Assembly (NCBI GenBank): GCA_030154225.1
Contig: JASKKI010000010.1
Span: 1-50,058 of the forward strand
Length of the DNA: 50,058 nt
Direction: 5' to 3'
DNA from: Clostridia bacterium
GTDB taxonomy: Bacteria > Bacillota > Peptococcia > Peptococcales > BICA1-8
The notes under the pieces were generated by a model that ran no database searches, was not told where the DNA came from, and saw nothing but the letters and a program-made list of their open reading frames with translations. Positions within the stretch are counted from its first letter, which is position 1. Every line of letters starts with the position of its first letter. The translations under genes were made by a program, and so were the position numbers. Positions 8,310 through 16,128 of the stretch are shown piece after piece.

Positions 8310-8564
8310 AATTAACTACTTTTTTTCTAAGTTTAGGAAGGATTTTTACTAAATTTATAGAATAATAAAGTTGACTTTTACTTAATGTACTACTTATGAA
8401 ATCATACTTTTTTTGATGATTTAAGACGAATCTTAATTATATCTTAAATTATATTATGAATGGGGGCTTGGCCTAAGCCAAGCTATATTTGTCTTCAAAG
8501 AAAAATCTGCTAGCGCTAACCAAAATTTTGCCTTCTTTAAGGCTTAGAAAAGGCAGGTGAAGAA

Positions 8565-9590
8565 ATGGCCAAAAAACCAAGAAAACTAAATAAAAAATTT
8601 ACAATCATGGTTGTACCCCATTCTAACTCTGCAATTCGAAGTTTGAAGATACCCTTATGGTTAATTAATGGACTAGCAGTTTTTGGTTTACTATCTTTGA
8701 TGGTTATTAGTTATCTGGTAATTTCCTATTTTTATTTACAAGTAACTTTAGTAGAAAATGAAGAATTAAAAAGTATAAATAGTATTCAAGCTAAGGAAAT
8801 AACGGAACTACAAAAAACTACTAAAGAAACTTTGGTTAAATTAGAAGAAATAATTGAAACTGATGCAAAAGTTAGAGAATTAGTTGGACTGAAAGAAGCA
8901 AAGAAAGATGTTAAAACATCTTCCCGTTCTCAGGGTGGACCCGGTACAAATGGGAGAAATATTCAGACTTTAACAGCTAGTGAGTTTGATTTATTACATA
9001 CTTTTGGTACGGAAATGTCTCCGGAATATGAAGAAGCACAATCAACTTTTAATTATGAATTAGATAGTAAACCGGATTTAAATACAATCAATAAAATTAA
9101 AACTGATCTAGAAAAAATAAATCAAATTATTATCAATCAAGAGAATATTTTAGCAAAATTAGAAGTTGATGTTAAAAATAGATTAGATTATTTGGCCGCT
9201 ATTCCAAATGGTTGGCCATTAAAAGGAAGAATCACCGATGACTTTGGATGGAGACGTAACCCTTTTACTAGAAAAACGTGGGAATTTCATGAAGGATTAG
9301 ATATTGCTGCATCTTATGGTACTCCTGTAAGGGCTGCAGGAGCAGGCAAAGTGATTTTTACAGGTTGGAAACCTGCCTACGGAAAAACAGTAGTAATTAA
9401 ACACGGGTACGGCTATGTTTCACAGTATGCACATAATTCAAGTATAACTGTAAAAGTTGGACAAATGGTTGAACGGGGAGATATAATTGCCCGGGTAGGA
9501 AGTACTGGAAGAAGTACCGGCCCCCATGTGGATTTCCGGATAGCATTTAATGGTCGTTGGATAGATCCTCATAAAATACTTGAAAAGTAG
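8565..9590 (+). CDS. M23 (LytM-type) peptidoglycan peptidase-like membrane protein
   Basis: This 341-residue protein has a short basic cytoplasmic tail, one membrane helix near residues 30-53, a coiled-coil stretch near 60-112, and a C-terminal LytM/M23 domain (about 215-338). The H-x3-D zinc motif (HEGLDIA) and the catalytic-type YAH are present. The usual final HxH reads HVD (STGPHVDFR near residue 322), so one zinc-ligand histidine is replaced by aspartate. It may be weakly active or act as a regulator of another hydrolase. The bactofilin gene follows after 19 nt, a pairing common in bacteria where bactofilin scaffolds position M23 enzymes for cell-shape control. AGGCAGGTGAAG provides the ribosome site. 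Confidence 0.85.
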   Translation: MAKKPRKLNKKFTIMVVPHSNSAIRSLKIPLWLINGLAVFGLLSLMVISYLVISYFYLQVTLVENEELKSINSIQAKEITELQKTTKETLVKLEEIIETDAKVRELVGLKEAKKDVKTSSRSQGGPGTNGRNIQTLTASEFDLLHTFGTEMSPEYEEAQSTFNYELDSKPDLNTINKIKTDLEKINQIIINQENILAKLEVDVKNRLDYLAAIPNGWPLKGRITDDFGWRRNPFTRKTWEFHEGLDIAASYGTPVRAAGAGKVIFTGWKPAYGKTVVIKHGYGYVSQYAHNSSITVKVGQMVERGDIIARVGSTGRSTGPHVDFRIAFNGRWIDPHKILEK

Positions 9591-9609
9591 CGGCAAAGGA
9601 GAGAATTAA

Positions 9610-10008
9610 ATGGTTTTTAATAAAAAGAAGGAAGAAGTAGCATATGATAAGATAGAAACATTAGTTGGTATGGGCACACATTTTCAAGGTGTCGTTTCTT
9701 CCCAAGGTACTGTACGTATAGATGGTACCTTTACTGGTGAAATCAAAACACAAGGGGATCTTGTTATTGGTGACAATGGAGTATTAGAAGCTAATGTTGA
9801 GGCGAGAAACATTTTGGTGGCCGGTGAGATAAAAGGTAACTTACAAGCTAAAGGTAAAATTGAAATTACTCCTTCCGGAAAGGTAATAGGTGATATTAAG
9901 GTTAAAAACTTAATAATAGATGAAGGTGCAGTATTTAAAGGAACATGTTTGATGGAAACTAGTCAAACTAAAAATGCTAAACCTGCTAATGAGGAAGCGG
10001 CAAAATAA
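9610..10008 (+). CDS. Bactofilin (polymer-forming cytoskeletal protein)
   Basis: This 132-residue protein shows the repeating short hydrophobic/glycine pattern of the bactofilin beta-helix, for example GVVSSQGTVRIDGTFTGEI and VAGEIKGNLQAKGKIEI. Bactofilins polymerise without nucleotide and localise cell-wall or envelope enzymes. The partner is probably the M23 protein directly upstream. Short disordered tails flank the core (KKKEEVAYDK at the start, Ala/Lys-rich at the end). A terminator follows. Confidence 0.92.
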   Translation: MVFNKKKEEVAYDKIETLVGMGTHFQGVVSSQGTVRIDGTFTGEIKTQGDLVIGDNGVLEANVEARNILVAGEIKGNLQAKGKIEITPSGKVIGDIKVKNLIIDEGAVFKGTCLMETSQTKNAKPANEEAAK

Positions 10009-10030
10009 CCATAATTCTCTGTAAGTAATA

Positions 10031-10058
10031 AAACCTAATCTTAGTGATTAGGTTTTTT
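10031..10058 (+). terminator. Rho-independent terminator after bactofilin gene
   Basis: AAACCTAATC (10031-10040) pairs with GATTAGGTTT (10046-10055), and the second arm leads into TTTTTT. Confidence 0.85.
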
Positions 10059-10087
10059 AAGTACTGTTAAAATAAAGGAGAGTTGAA

Positions 10088-10960
10088 GTGAAATTATATT
10101 GTATAATTAATCCACAAGCTGGTCGAGGAATGACAGCTAGACTCTGGCCGATAATTAAAAAAAATATTGAAAAGATTGGAGCAGAAGTAATTGTTAACTT
10201 CACTCAAAATGCAGGACATGCTCAAATACTAGCCAAAGATGCTAAAAGAATAAGAGTGGATAGAGTTATTGCGGTAGGTGGAGATGGGACAATAAATGAA
10301 GTAATAAACGGGTTAATAGATTCTGATATTCCTTTAGGCATAATTCCTACAGGGACGGGTAATGATTTAAGCAGGACTTTAAATCTTCCCCAGGATCCAC
10401 TGGAAGCTATTATAGTTTTAGCAAGGGGTAAACAGTTAGCAATTAATATTGCAGAGGTAAATGGCAAGTATTTTGCAAACGTTGCCAGTGTGGGTTTTGA
10501 TGCAGCTGTAGCTAATTGGGTAAACAAGAATAAGAAAATTAAAGGTAAATTAGTTTATTATTCAGCAATTATGTATAATGTTATTCGAAATAAGCATTAT
10601 AACTTAACTATAAACTTGGATGGAAATATTATTGAAAAAGAATGTACTCTGGTAGCGGTAGCTAATGGTAAATATTATGGTGCCGGACAAAAAATTGCAC
10701 CACAGGCAAATTTATATGATAATTTATTTGATGTTGTTATTGTTTCCAGAGTTTCCCGGATGGATATTTTGAAAACTCTTCCAGGAATTAGAGAGGGAAA
10801 ACATATATTAAATCCCAGTGTAAGTATTTATAAAGCAAAAAATGTTACCATAAGTAGTTTAAATACTAATGTTCCGGTACAAGCCGATGGAGAAACATTG
10901 AAAAATTTACCCCATACATTTAGAATTAGTGAAAAAACTTTAAAGGTTTTTGTACCTTAA
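10088..10960 (+). CDS. Diacylglycerol kinase family lipid kinase (YegS/DgkB-like)
   Basis: This 290-residue protein belongs to the DagK_cat/YegS/BmrU lipid kinase family. It opens with the NPQAGRG nucleotide-binding element near residue 8. The diagnostic GGDGTINEVINGL (near 63) and PTGTGNDLSRTL (near 85) follow. The second beta-sandwich domain ends with QADGE, also conserved. It probably phosphorylates diacylglycerol or a related lipid at the inner membrane face, recycling diacylglycerol produced by envelope synthesis. Translation starts at GTG 10088 with AAAGGAGAG upstream. It stands alone between a terminator and the small UPF0180 gene. Confidence 0.9.
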   Translation: MKLYCIINPQAGRGMTARLWPIIKKNIEKIGAEVIVNFTQNAGHAQILAKDAKRIRVDRVIAVGGDGTINEVINGLIDSDIPLGIIPTGTGNDLSRTLNLPQDPLEAIIVLARGKQLAINIAEVNGKYFANVASVGFDAAVANWVNKNKKIKGKLVYYSAIMYNVIRNKHYNLTINLDGNIIEKECTLVAVANGKYYGAGQKIAPQANLYDNLFDVVIVSRVSRMDILKTLPGIREGKHILNPSVSIYKAKNVTISSLNTNVPVQADGETLKNLPHTFRISEKTLKVFVP

Positions 10961-11011
10961 ATTGTATAAATTATCCACCTAGTAACACATAATACAGTTG
11001 GAGGTGGAATT

Positions 11012-11254
11012 ATGCAAAAACAAATTGCGGTAGAACCGGGTTTAAGTAATGTACGACAGGCATTACAAGCTGCTGGATATCAGGTAGTAAATTTAGAACA
11101 GGGCCAACTACAAAATGTACAATGTGTTGTAGTTTCCGGTGGTGCTGAGAATATGATGGGTATACAAACTACAATGACCAAAGCTCCTGTTATAAATGCT
11201 GAGGGTTTGACAGCAGAGCAGATTATTAAAAAAGTCCAACAGTATGAACAATAA
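11012..11254 (+). CDS. UPF0180 / YkuS family small protein
   Basis: This 80-residue protein matches the YkuS (UPF0180) family, with a short N-terminal basic/glutamine helix, a GY-x-VV-x-L segment and VVSGGAENMMG near residue 48, followed by a conserved INAEGLTAEQI. The function is unknown. A strong GGAGGTGG ribosome site precedes the ATG. A large inverted repeat follows within 35 nt. Confidence 0.8.
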   Translation: MQKQIAVEPGLSNVRQALQAAGYQVVNLEQGQLQNVQCVVVSGGAENMMGIQTTMTKAPVINAEGLTAEQIIKKVQQYEQ

Positions 11255-11286
11255 AAAAAAGTTAAAAACAACGCTTTGCTGAGTTA

Positions 11287-11345
11287 ATTTTAAGCTCGAA
11301 ATTCTTGACGTATTATATATACGCCTGTGGTTTCGAGCTTAAAAT
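11287..11345. repeat. 15-bp inverted repeat with nested hairpin
   Basis: ATTTTAAGCTCGAAA (11287-11301) is the exact reverse complement of TTTCGAGCTTAAAAT (11331-11345). Inside lies a second stem, CGTAT/ATACG (309-313 with 319-323 of the 11-kb block). No T-run follows, so a standard terminator is unlikely. It may be a dispersed repeat, a structured RNA or a protein-binding site between ykuS-like and PAP2 genes. Confidence 0.55.
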
Positions 11346-11465
11346 ATTAATGGCCACAAGGGATTTCTTAATATTTGTTAAAGGAATATTTACAACCAAT
11401 TAATTGGTATTTAATAGAATTATGGGAAAATTAAATCAGTAAAATGAATAAGGAGGATAAAAAAA

Positions 11466-11984
11466 GTGGTAAGTCTCCTTACTTGGATAGATAGAAATGA
11501 TAAAAAAATATTTCAATATTTTAACAGTTATTTTGAAAATGAATTAATTAATAAAATTATGTTATTCATAACAAATCTAGGTGGAGCAGTTTTTACAATA
11601 GGAATAACTATCTTAATGCTACTAAAATCAAAATATTCATATCAAGCATTAGAAGGTGCTGTCGCTTTAACGTTAAGTCATGTTATAGTTTCTTTTCTTA
11701 AAAAAATGTGTTTGCGGCCGCGACCATACCAGGTAATAAAAAATGCAAAGTTATTGTGTAAACCATTAAAGGATTTTTCCTTCCCTTCAGGGCATACAAC
11801 AGCAGCCTTTGCTTTATCTATCAGTTGGTCTCCTAATTTTGTAAATTTAGCCCCCTTTTTATTTATATTAGCTACCTTAGTAGGCCTTTCCCGGGTCTAC
11901 TTAGGTATGCACTATCCTTCTGATACGATAATAGGAGCAGTAATTGGCACAACCTCGGCAATAATTAGCATGTATATAATCTAG
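11466..11984 (+). CDS. PAP2-family membrane phosphatase
   Basis: This 172-residue integral membrane protein carries all three motifs of the PAP2 acid phosphatase family: K-x6-RP (KKMCLRPRP, about residue 80), PSGH (about 108) and SR-x5-H-x3-D (SRVYLGMHYPSD, about 140). Such enzymes dephosphorylate phosphatidic acid, phosphatidylglycerophosphate or undecaprenyl pyrophosphate. The choice cannot be made here. Several hydrophobic helices surround the motifs. Translation starts at GTG 11466 after AAGGAGGA. It ends against a bidirectional terminator shared with convergent yyaC. Confidence 0.9.
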   Translation: MVSLLTWIDRNDKKIFQYFNSYFENELINKIMLFITNLGGAVFTIGITILMLLKSKYSYQALEGAVALTLSHVIVSFLKKMCLRPRPYQVIKNAKLLCKPLKDFSFPSGHTTAAFALSISWSPNFVNLAPFLFILATLVGLSRVYLGMHYPSDTIIGAVIGTTSAIISMYII

Positions 11985-12088
11985 TATATACTTCTTCTTC
12001 ACAAAAGAGAAAGCTGTATCACTTTTTATATTTTGTTAATTTTGCATACAATATATTTGTCTATAATTATACAAATATTCTTAATACA

Positions 12089-12121
12089 AAATAAGGTAGC
12101 CATAAGATGGCTACCTTATTT
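12089..12121. terminator. Bidirectional terminator between PAP2 gene and yyaC
   Basis: AAATAAGGTAGCCAT (12089-12103) pairs perfectly with ATGGCTACCTTATTT (12107-12121) across a 3-nt loop. A-rich and T-rich ends allow use on both strands. The right arm overlaps the last codon and stop of yyaC. Confidence 0.75.
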
Positions 12122-12709
12122 AGCATAAAGAAGGTTTTTATTATAAACTTCGGCTATGACCTGAGCAATTCTATCAGCCATTTGCATTACAAAACTTAGT
12201 CGGGTATTTTGTAAAACAAAATACTCCATAAAACCTCCCACATTAACAATACCTGAAATTGACAAATCACCAACAGCAGGTAAATTTTTATTTACTGCTG
12301 CTCCTGGTTTTAGTGATCCGTGGGTTATACTCACATATCCCACACTATCTAGCTTACCAAGGCAAGCGTCTACGGCAATAATTAAGGGGTTATTAAAACA
12401 CATTTTTATTTCATTCAGAGTTTCCAGTATATTTATTGCATGCACAGGCTTGTCAATAGTGCCATAAATGAAACTATTATATGGTTGTTTTTTTTGTAAT
12501 AGCCAACCGACAAGAGGTCCAAGGCTATCCCCTGTTGACCTATCCGTACCTATACAGAAGGTTATTAAGGGACGGTGACAATCACAATCTAATTCCGCTA
12601 TTTTTTTATTAAGAAAAGAGGCACACTCTCTTACAAAAAAAGGATTGTCCATATGTAGTTTTATTTTAGTTTTAGTCGTGGTATCGGAAGTAAGAAAATT
12701 AAAGTTCAA
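12116..12709 (-). CDS. yyaC: Spore protease YyaC (DUF1256)
   Basis: This 197-residue protein matches the YyaC/DUF1256 family of GPR-fold spore proteins. The hallmark CIGTDRSTGDSLGPLVGW lies near residue 52. AVDACLGK (near 113) and the glycine-rich GDLSISGIVNVGG (near 150) are also family features. It is expected only in endospore formers and acts in spore maturation or germination. The apparent start is TTG 12709, eight nt after AGGAGG. An ATG in another frame lies between them and would make only a four-codon peptide. MDN at residue 20 is an alternative start. It is divergent from the YkvI-like gene. Confidence 0.88.
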   Translation of the reverse strand: MNFNFLTSDTTTKTKIKLHMDNPFFVRECASFLNKKIAELDCDCHRPLITFCIGTDRSTGDSLGPLVGWLLQKKQPYNSFIYGTIDKPVHAINILETLNEIKMCFNNPLIIAVDACLGKLDSVGYVSITHGSLKPGAAVNKNLPAVGDLSISGIVNVGGFMEYFVLQNTRLSFVMQMADRIAQVIAEVYNKNLLYAK

Positions 12710-12817
12710 CCATTGTACCTCCTAATGATAAATTTCCTAATTAGTTTTCCCTAACTATTAGCAATTATTTATCATTTGCGAATATGAATTAATAAGCTTT
12801 TTCATTAGGAGGTATTT

Positions 12818-13840
12818 ATGGGTAAAAATGATTTAAAAGTTGCTTTTACCTATGTAGGAGCAGTAGTAGGGGCAGGTTTTGCTTCAGGTCAGGAATTAGT
12901 AAAATTTTTTGTAATTTTTCAAAATTATGGACAATGGGGAACAATAATTACAGGGGGTCTATTCGCCTTTTTAGGTGCAGTGGTAATAATGTTAGTGAAT
13001 AAGTTGGAAAGTAAAGACTATGGACAACTTTTAAAAAATATTTTTCCTTATAAAATATATAAATTTATGGATATTACTATTGCCATATCCCTTTGGTTAG
13101 GGGTAGGAGTTATGTTAGCAGGAAGTTCAACTTTATTAAAAGAGTGGTTACATTTATCAACAATAATCGGATTTATTATTACTGCTATTCTAGTATTTTT
13201 TTGTTTACAGTTAGGAAGTAAAGGTTTATTAAACACAAATACTGTATTAGTTCCGTTTTTAATTATTCTTGCTATAGGATGCAGTATGTTACAGATAATA
13301 AAACCTGTATTATATCTGAACGAAGAAATAAAAATCCAAAGTTTATTACCTAATTGGTGGATAGCAAGTTTACTTTATGTAGCTTATAACATGATTTTAG
13401 GCATAGTAGTAATTGCTTCGATTAAAGAAAAAAAAGAAAGACTTACACCCTGGGGAGGAATTATTGGAGGACTCTTGTTAGGAGTAATGTCTTTTATTAT
13501 GGTTAAAGGATTGCTTTTATTACCAGGTAATTTGCTAATGGTAGAGATGCCTATGCTAGTATTGACAAGCCGAATAAACCCTTTAGTTGGTAAAGTATAT
13601 GGAATTGCATTATGGATAGCATTATTTACTACTGCATTAGCTAATGCCCACTCTTTAACAATCAGAATAAGCAATAAAACAAAAAGATCATATAAAAAAA
13701 TATTAGCTATAATTATCATTTCGACATTTTGTTTTATACCATGGAGATTTTCGATGCTGGTGGGATTTATTTACCCTATAGAGGGGTATTTGGCTATTCC
13801 TATTATTATCGGCATCATAATTGCCGTGTTTAGATACTAA
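12818..13840 (+). CDS. YkvI-family membrane protein (APC-like transporter)
   Basis: This 340-residue protein is a polytopic membrane protein with about ten helices and begins with the family signature AFTYVGAVVGAGFASGQEL. That unwound-helix glycine pattern is shared with amino-acid/cation symporters of the LeuT/APC fold. The substrate is unknown. The gene stands alone, divergent from yyaC, with TTAGGAGG upstream of the ATG. Confidence 0.85.
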   Translation: MGKNDLKVAFTYVGAVVGAGFASGQELVKFFVIFQNYGQWGTIITGGLFAFLGAVVIMLVNKLESKDYGQLLKNIFPYKIYKFMDITIAISLWLGVGVMLAGSSTLLKEWLHLSTIIGFIITAILVFFCLQLGSKGLLNTNTVLVPFLIILAIGCSMLQIIKPVLYLNEEIKIQSLLPNWWIASLLYVAYNMILGIVVIASIKEKKERLTPWGGIIGGLLLGVMSFIMVKGLLLLPGNLLMVEMPMLVLTSRINPLVGKVYGIALWIALFTTALANAHSLTIRISNKTKRSYKKILAIIIISTFCFIPWRFSMLVGFIYPIEGYLAIPIIIGIIIAVFRY

Positions 13841-14102
13841 AGGCATTAATTATATATTCAAATGGGAGAACCTGAAATCTTTAAAGCAGCATATGTCAAA
13901 AAATCAACAGGATTTGCGAACATTAAAATTATGCTTTTCGGAGCATACTTAACAATTTGTGAAATAGAATTCTTTAATTATAAAACTTTTAATTTTTTAA
14001 TTTAAGTTACATAAAATTAAAAGAGAATATGAAATGGACTTTAAATATATGATAGAATAAATACAAAATTAATATATATGAATTCTACGGAGGAGAATTT
14101 AC

Positions 14103-14534
14103 GTGAATAAAAAAGGTATTATAATTTTAATCATTATTTTATTAGGAGTTTTTGGGTATAAATTCATAGTTCGAGATAAAGCAGTTCAGGGAAAACTGGT
14201 ACCTGTAGAAAATGCAGCAACAGCTTTGAATGAATCATTAAAAAATGGTAAACCAACTTTTTTAGAATTTACATCTGATAATTGTCCTGCTTGCCGTAAA
14301 GCTAAACCTTGGATTGAAGAATTTTATCAGAAATATGGTAAAGAAATTAACTTTATTCTGGCTGATGTAGATAGGGGAGGATTTACCTTAGCTCAGGATT
14401 TAGGTGTAACAGCTGTTCCTACTTTTGTATATTACAATAAAGAAGGGAAAATGATAGATGCCTTTGCTGGATATCCTGCAACTAACTCTAAGAAATACCT
14501 GGAAGAAAAAATAAAAGCATTACTAAAAAAATGA
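14103..14534 (+). CDS. Membrane-anchored thioredoxin-family protein
   Basis: This 143-residue protein has an N-terminal signal anchor (IIILIIILLGVFGYKFIV) and a thioredoxin fold exposed outside the membrane. The redox motif is CPAC in TSDNCPACRKAKPW near residue 61, and the cis-proline loop is TAVPTF near 106. It probably reduces or isomerises extracytoplasmic disulfides. The CcdA-like protein at 44417 could supply electrons, but the genes are far apart. Translation starts at GTG 14103 after GGAGGAG. The gene is followed by copy 1 of the 43-nt repeat element. Confidence 0.88.
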   Translation: MNKKGIIILIIILLGVFGYKFIVRDKAVQGKLVPVENAATALNESLKNGKPTFLEFTSDNCPACRKAKPWIEEFYQKYGKEINFILADVDRGGFTLAQDLGVTAVPTFVYYNKEGKMIDAFAGYPATNSKKYLEEKIKALLKK

Positions 14535-14601
14535 TAAATTAAGGGCTCATTTTTTAACGTTAAAGAAATTATAACTTTTGGGCTAACCTTCAATCTTAAT
14601 C

Positions 14602-14674
14602 TTTTATTTCCTGTAGCACGGTAGCACTGTAGCTACTGTAGGTTATGAAAAACCGACGAATTCGGTTTTTCTTA
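14602..14674 (+). repeat. Copy 1 of a 43-nt identical element plus terminator hairpin
   Basis: Positions 14602-14644 are identical to 42797-42839. The core has GTAG four times at 8- to 9-nt spacing, and ACGGTAGC can pair with GCTACTGT across a 6-nt loop. A terminator-like hairpin (AACCGA, loop, TCGGTT and a T-run) follows within 7 nt. It may be the shared end of transcripts, a structured RNA, or a regulatory leader for the BMP lipoprotein gene 140 bp downstream. Confidence 0.7.
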
Positions 14675-14810
14675 TTTGAATATTTTCTTAGGAAATGCAA
14701 ATTATAAAATATGTATACAGTATTATAAATTTGTTAAAAAAATGCAGGAATTTCAAAAAAACAGGCGAAATAGTCAGAGGTTAAATTTATTATTATAAGG
14801 GGGTTAAAAA

Positions 14811-15968
14811 ATGAAAAGGTATTTTAAACTGATAGCTTTAATTTTAGTGTTTACATTTGTAGTATCACTGGGATTAATGGGTTGTGCCAAAAAGGAAGAG
14901 CCGAAAAAGGAGGAGCCAAAGAAAGAAGAGCCAGCTCCAGCAGAAACTAAGAAACCCAAAGTAGGTATTGTACTCTCTTCCGGTGGTAAGGGGGATAAGT
15001 CCTTTAATGACGCTGCTTTGAGAGGACTAGATATGGCTAAGGCTGAAGGCATTATAGATGATTACCATTATACTGAGCCGCCCGATATCTCTAAAGATGA
15101 AGAAAGCTTACGTTTTTATGCAGAAGAAGGTTATGACTTAGTAATAGGTGTTGGATTTATGATGGAAACTGCAATGAAAAACGTTGCCGAAGAATTTTCC
15201 AAAACAAACTTTGCTATTATTGATGCTGTAGTTGATAAGCCAAATGTTGCATCTTTAGTATTTAAAGAAGAAGAAGGGTCTTTCTTAGCAGGTGCATTGG
15301 CAGCAATGATAACGACTTCAAAGATGCCAATGGCTAATGACCAAAAAGTGGTTGGATTTGTTGGTGGAATGGATATGCCCCTAATTCACAAATTCCAGGG
15401 TGGCTTTGAGCAAGGTGTAAAATATATAGATGACAGCATTCAAGTTATCGCTAAATACGCTGGTACAGAACCATCAGCATTTAATGACCCACCCAAAGGA
15501 AAGGAATTAGCTAAAGCAGAAATAGAAGCAGGTGCGGATGTAATTTACCATGCATCTGGTGGTACAGGTGCTGGTGTATTTGAAGCAGCAGAAGAGAATA
15601 ATATTTATGCTATAGGTGTAGATTCAGACCAAAACTGGATGAAACCAGGATTTATTATTGCCAGTATGTTAAAGAAAGTTGATGTTGCAGTATTTGAAAC
15701 TACTAAAGCAGTAGCTGAAAACAGATTTAAAGCAGGTGTACAAGTATTTGATACAAAAGCTGATGGTGTAGGATTAACAGACTTAGAGAATTTAACAGTA
15801 GTAGAAAAACAAGCAAAGGAAGCGGGAGATATTACAGACGAACAATTAAATAAAATTAAAGAAATGAAAGATAGTATGCCACAAGAATTTAAAGAGAAAA
15901 TAAAAGAAATCAGAGAAAAAATAATAAGCGGCGAAATAAAAGTAATAGATGTCACCGCAAAGAAATAG
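14811..15968 (+). CDS. BMP-family ABC transporter substrate-binding lipoprotein
   Basis: This 385-residue lipoprotein has a signal peptide ending in the lipobox LMGC (Cys25) and then three KKEEP repeats as a linker. The remainder matches the Bmp/PnrA/Med family of periplasmic-type binding proteins: VGIVLSSGGKGDKSFND, the acidic IGVGFMMETA region and GVDSDQNWMKPG. PnrA-like proteins bind purine nucleosides. The next three genes encode the matching ATPase and two permeases, so the set is probably a nucleoside importer. A terminator separates this gene from the ATPase gene, which would favour a higher level of binding protein. Confidence 0.92.
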   Translation: MKRYFKLIALILVFTFVVSLGLMGCAKKEEPKKEEPKKEEPAPAETKKPKVGIVLSSGGKGDKSFNDAALRGLDMAKAEGIIDDYHYTEPPDISKDEESLRFYAEEGYDLVIGVGFMMETAMKNVAEEFSKTNFAIIDAVVDKPNVASLVFKEEEGSFLAGALAAMITTSKMPMANDQKVVGFVGGMDMPLIHKFQGGFEQGVKYIDDSIQVIAKYAGTEPSAFNDPPKGKELAKAEIEAGADVIYHASGGTGAGVFEAAEENNIYAIGVDSDQNWMKPGFIIASMLKKVDVAVFETTKAVAENRFKAGVQVFDTKADGVGLTDLENLTVVEKQAKEAGDITDEQLNKIKEMKDSMPQEFKEKIKEIREKIISGEIKVIDVTAKK

Positions 15969-15973
15969 TAATT

Positions 15974-16001
15974 GGGACCCCTTTTTCCAGGGGTCTTTTT
16001 T
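15974..16001 (+). terminator. Terminator after BMP lipoprotein gene
   Basis: GACCCCT (15976-15982) pairs with AGGGGTC (15989-15995), followed by TTTTTT. It lies between the binding protein and ATPase genes and may allow partial read-through. Confidence 0.8.
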
Positions 16002-16128
16002 ACTCTAATTAGTAAGTATAGTTTTTATGGGGTATATTAAAGGAAATAAAAATATTTTAGCGAACTTTCAAGTATGATAAATTTAAATATTTTTGAATTC
16101 TTTTGCTTTTGGAAAGGAGGAAAAGGTT

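Noticed and set aside
8460-8564. Possible c-di-AMP riboswitch upstream of the first M23 gene
   Set aside because: M23 genes often have this riboswitch, but I could not find its conserved loops here or before the second M23 gene at 47341-47428.
10970-10980. TTATCCACC as a DnaA box
   Set aside because: It is a single near match with no cluster or AT-rich unwinding region next to it.
13862-14002. 46-codon open frame starting [14 protein letters not shown] between the YkvI-like and thioredoxin genes
   Set aside because: No ribosome site precedes the ATG and I recognise no family; the composition matches surrounding non-coding DNA.
14675-14810. Purine or related riboswitch before the BMP nucleoside transporter
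   Set aside because: The conserved loop sequences and three-stem arrangement are absent. The gap before purA was also checked and showed none.
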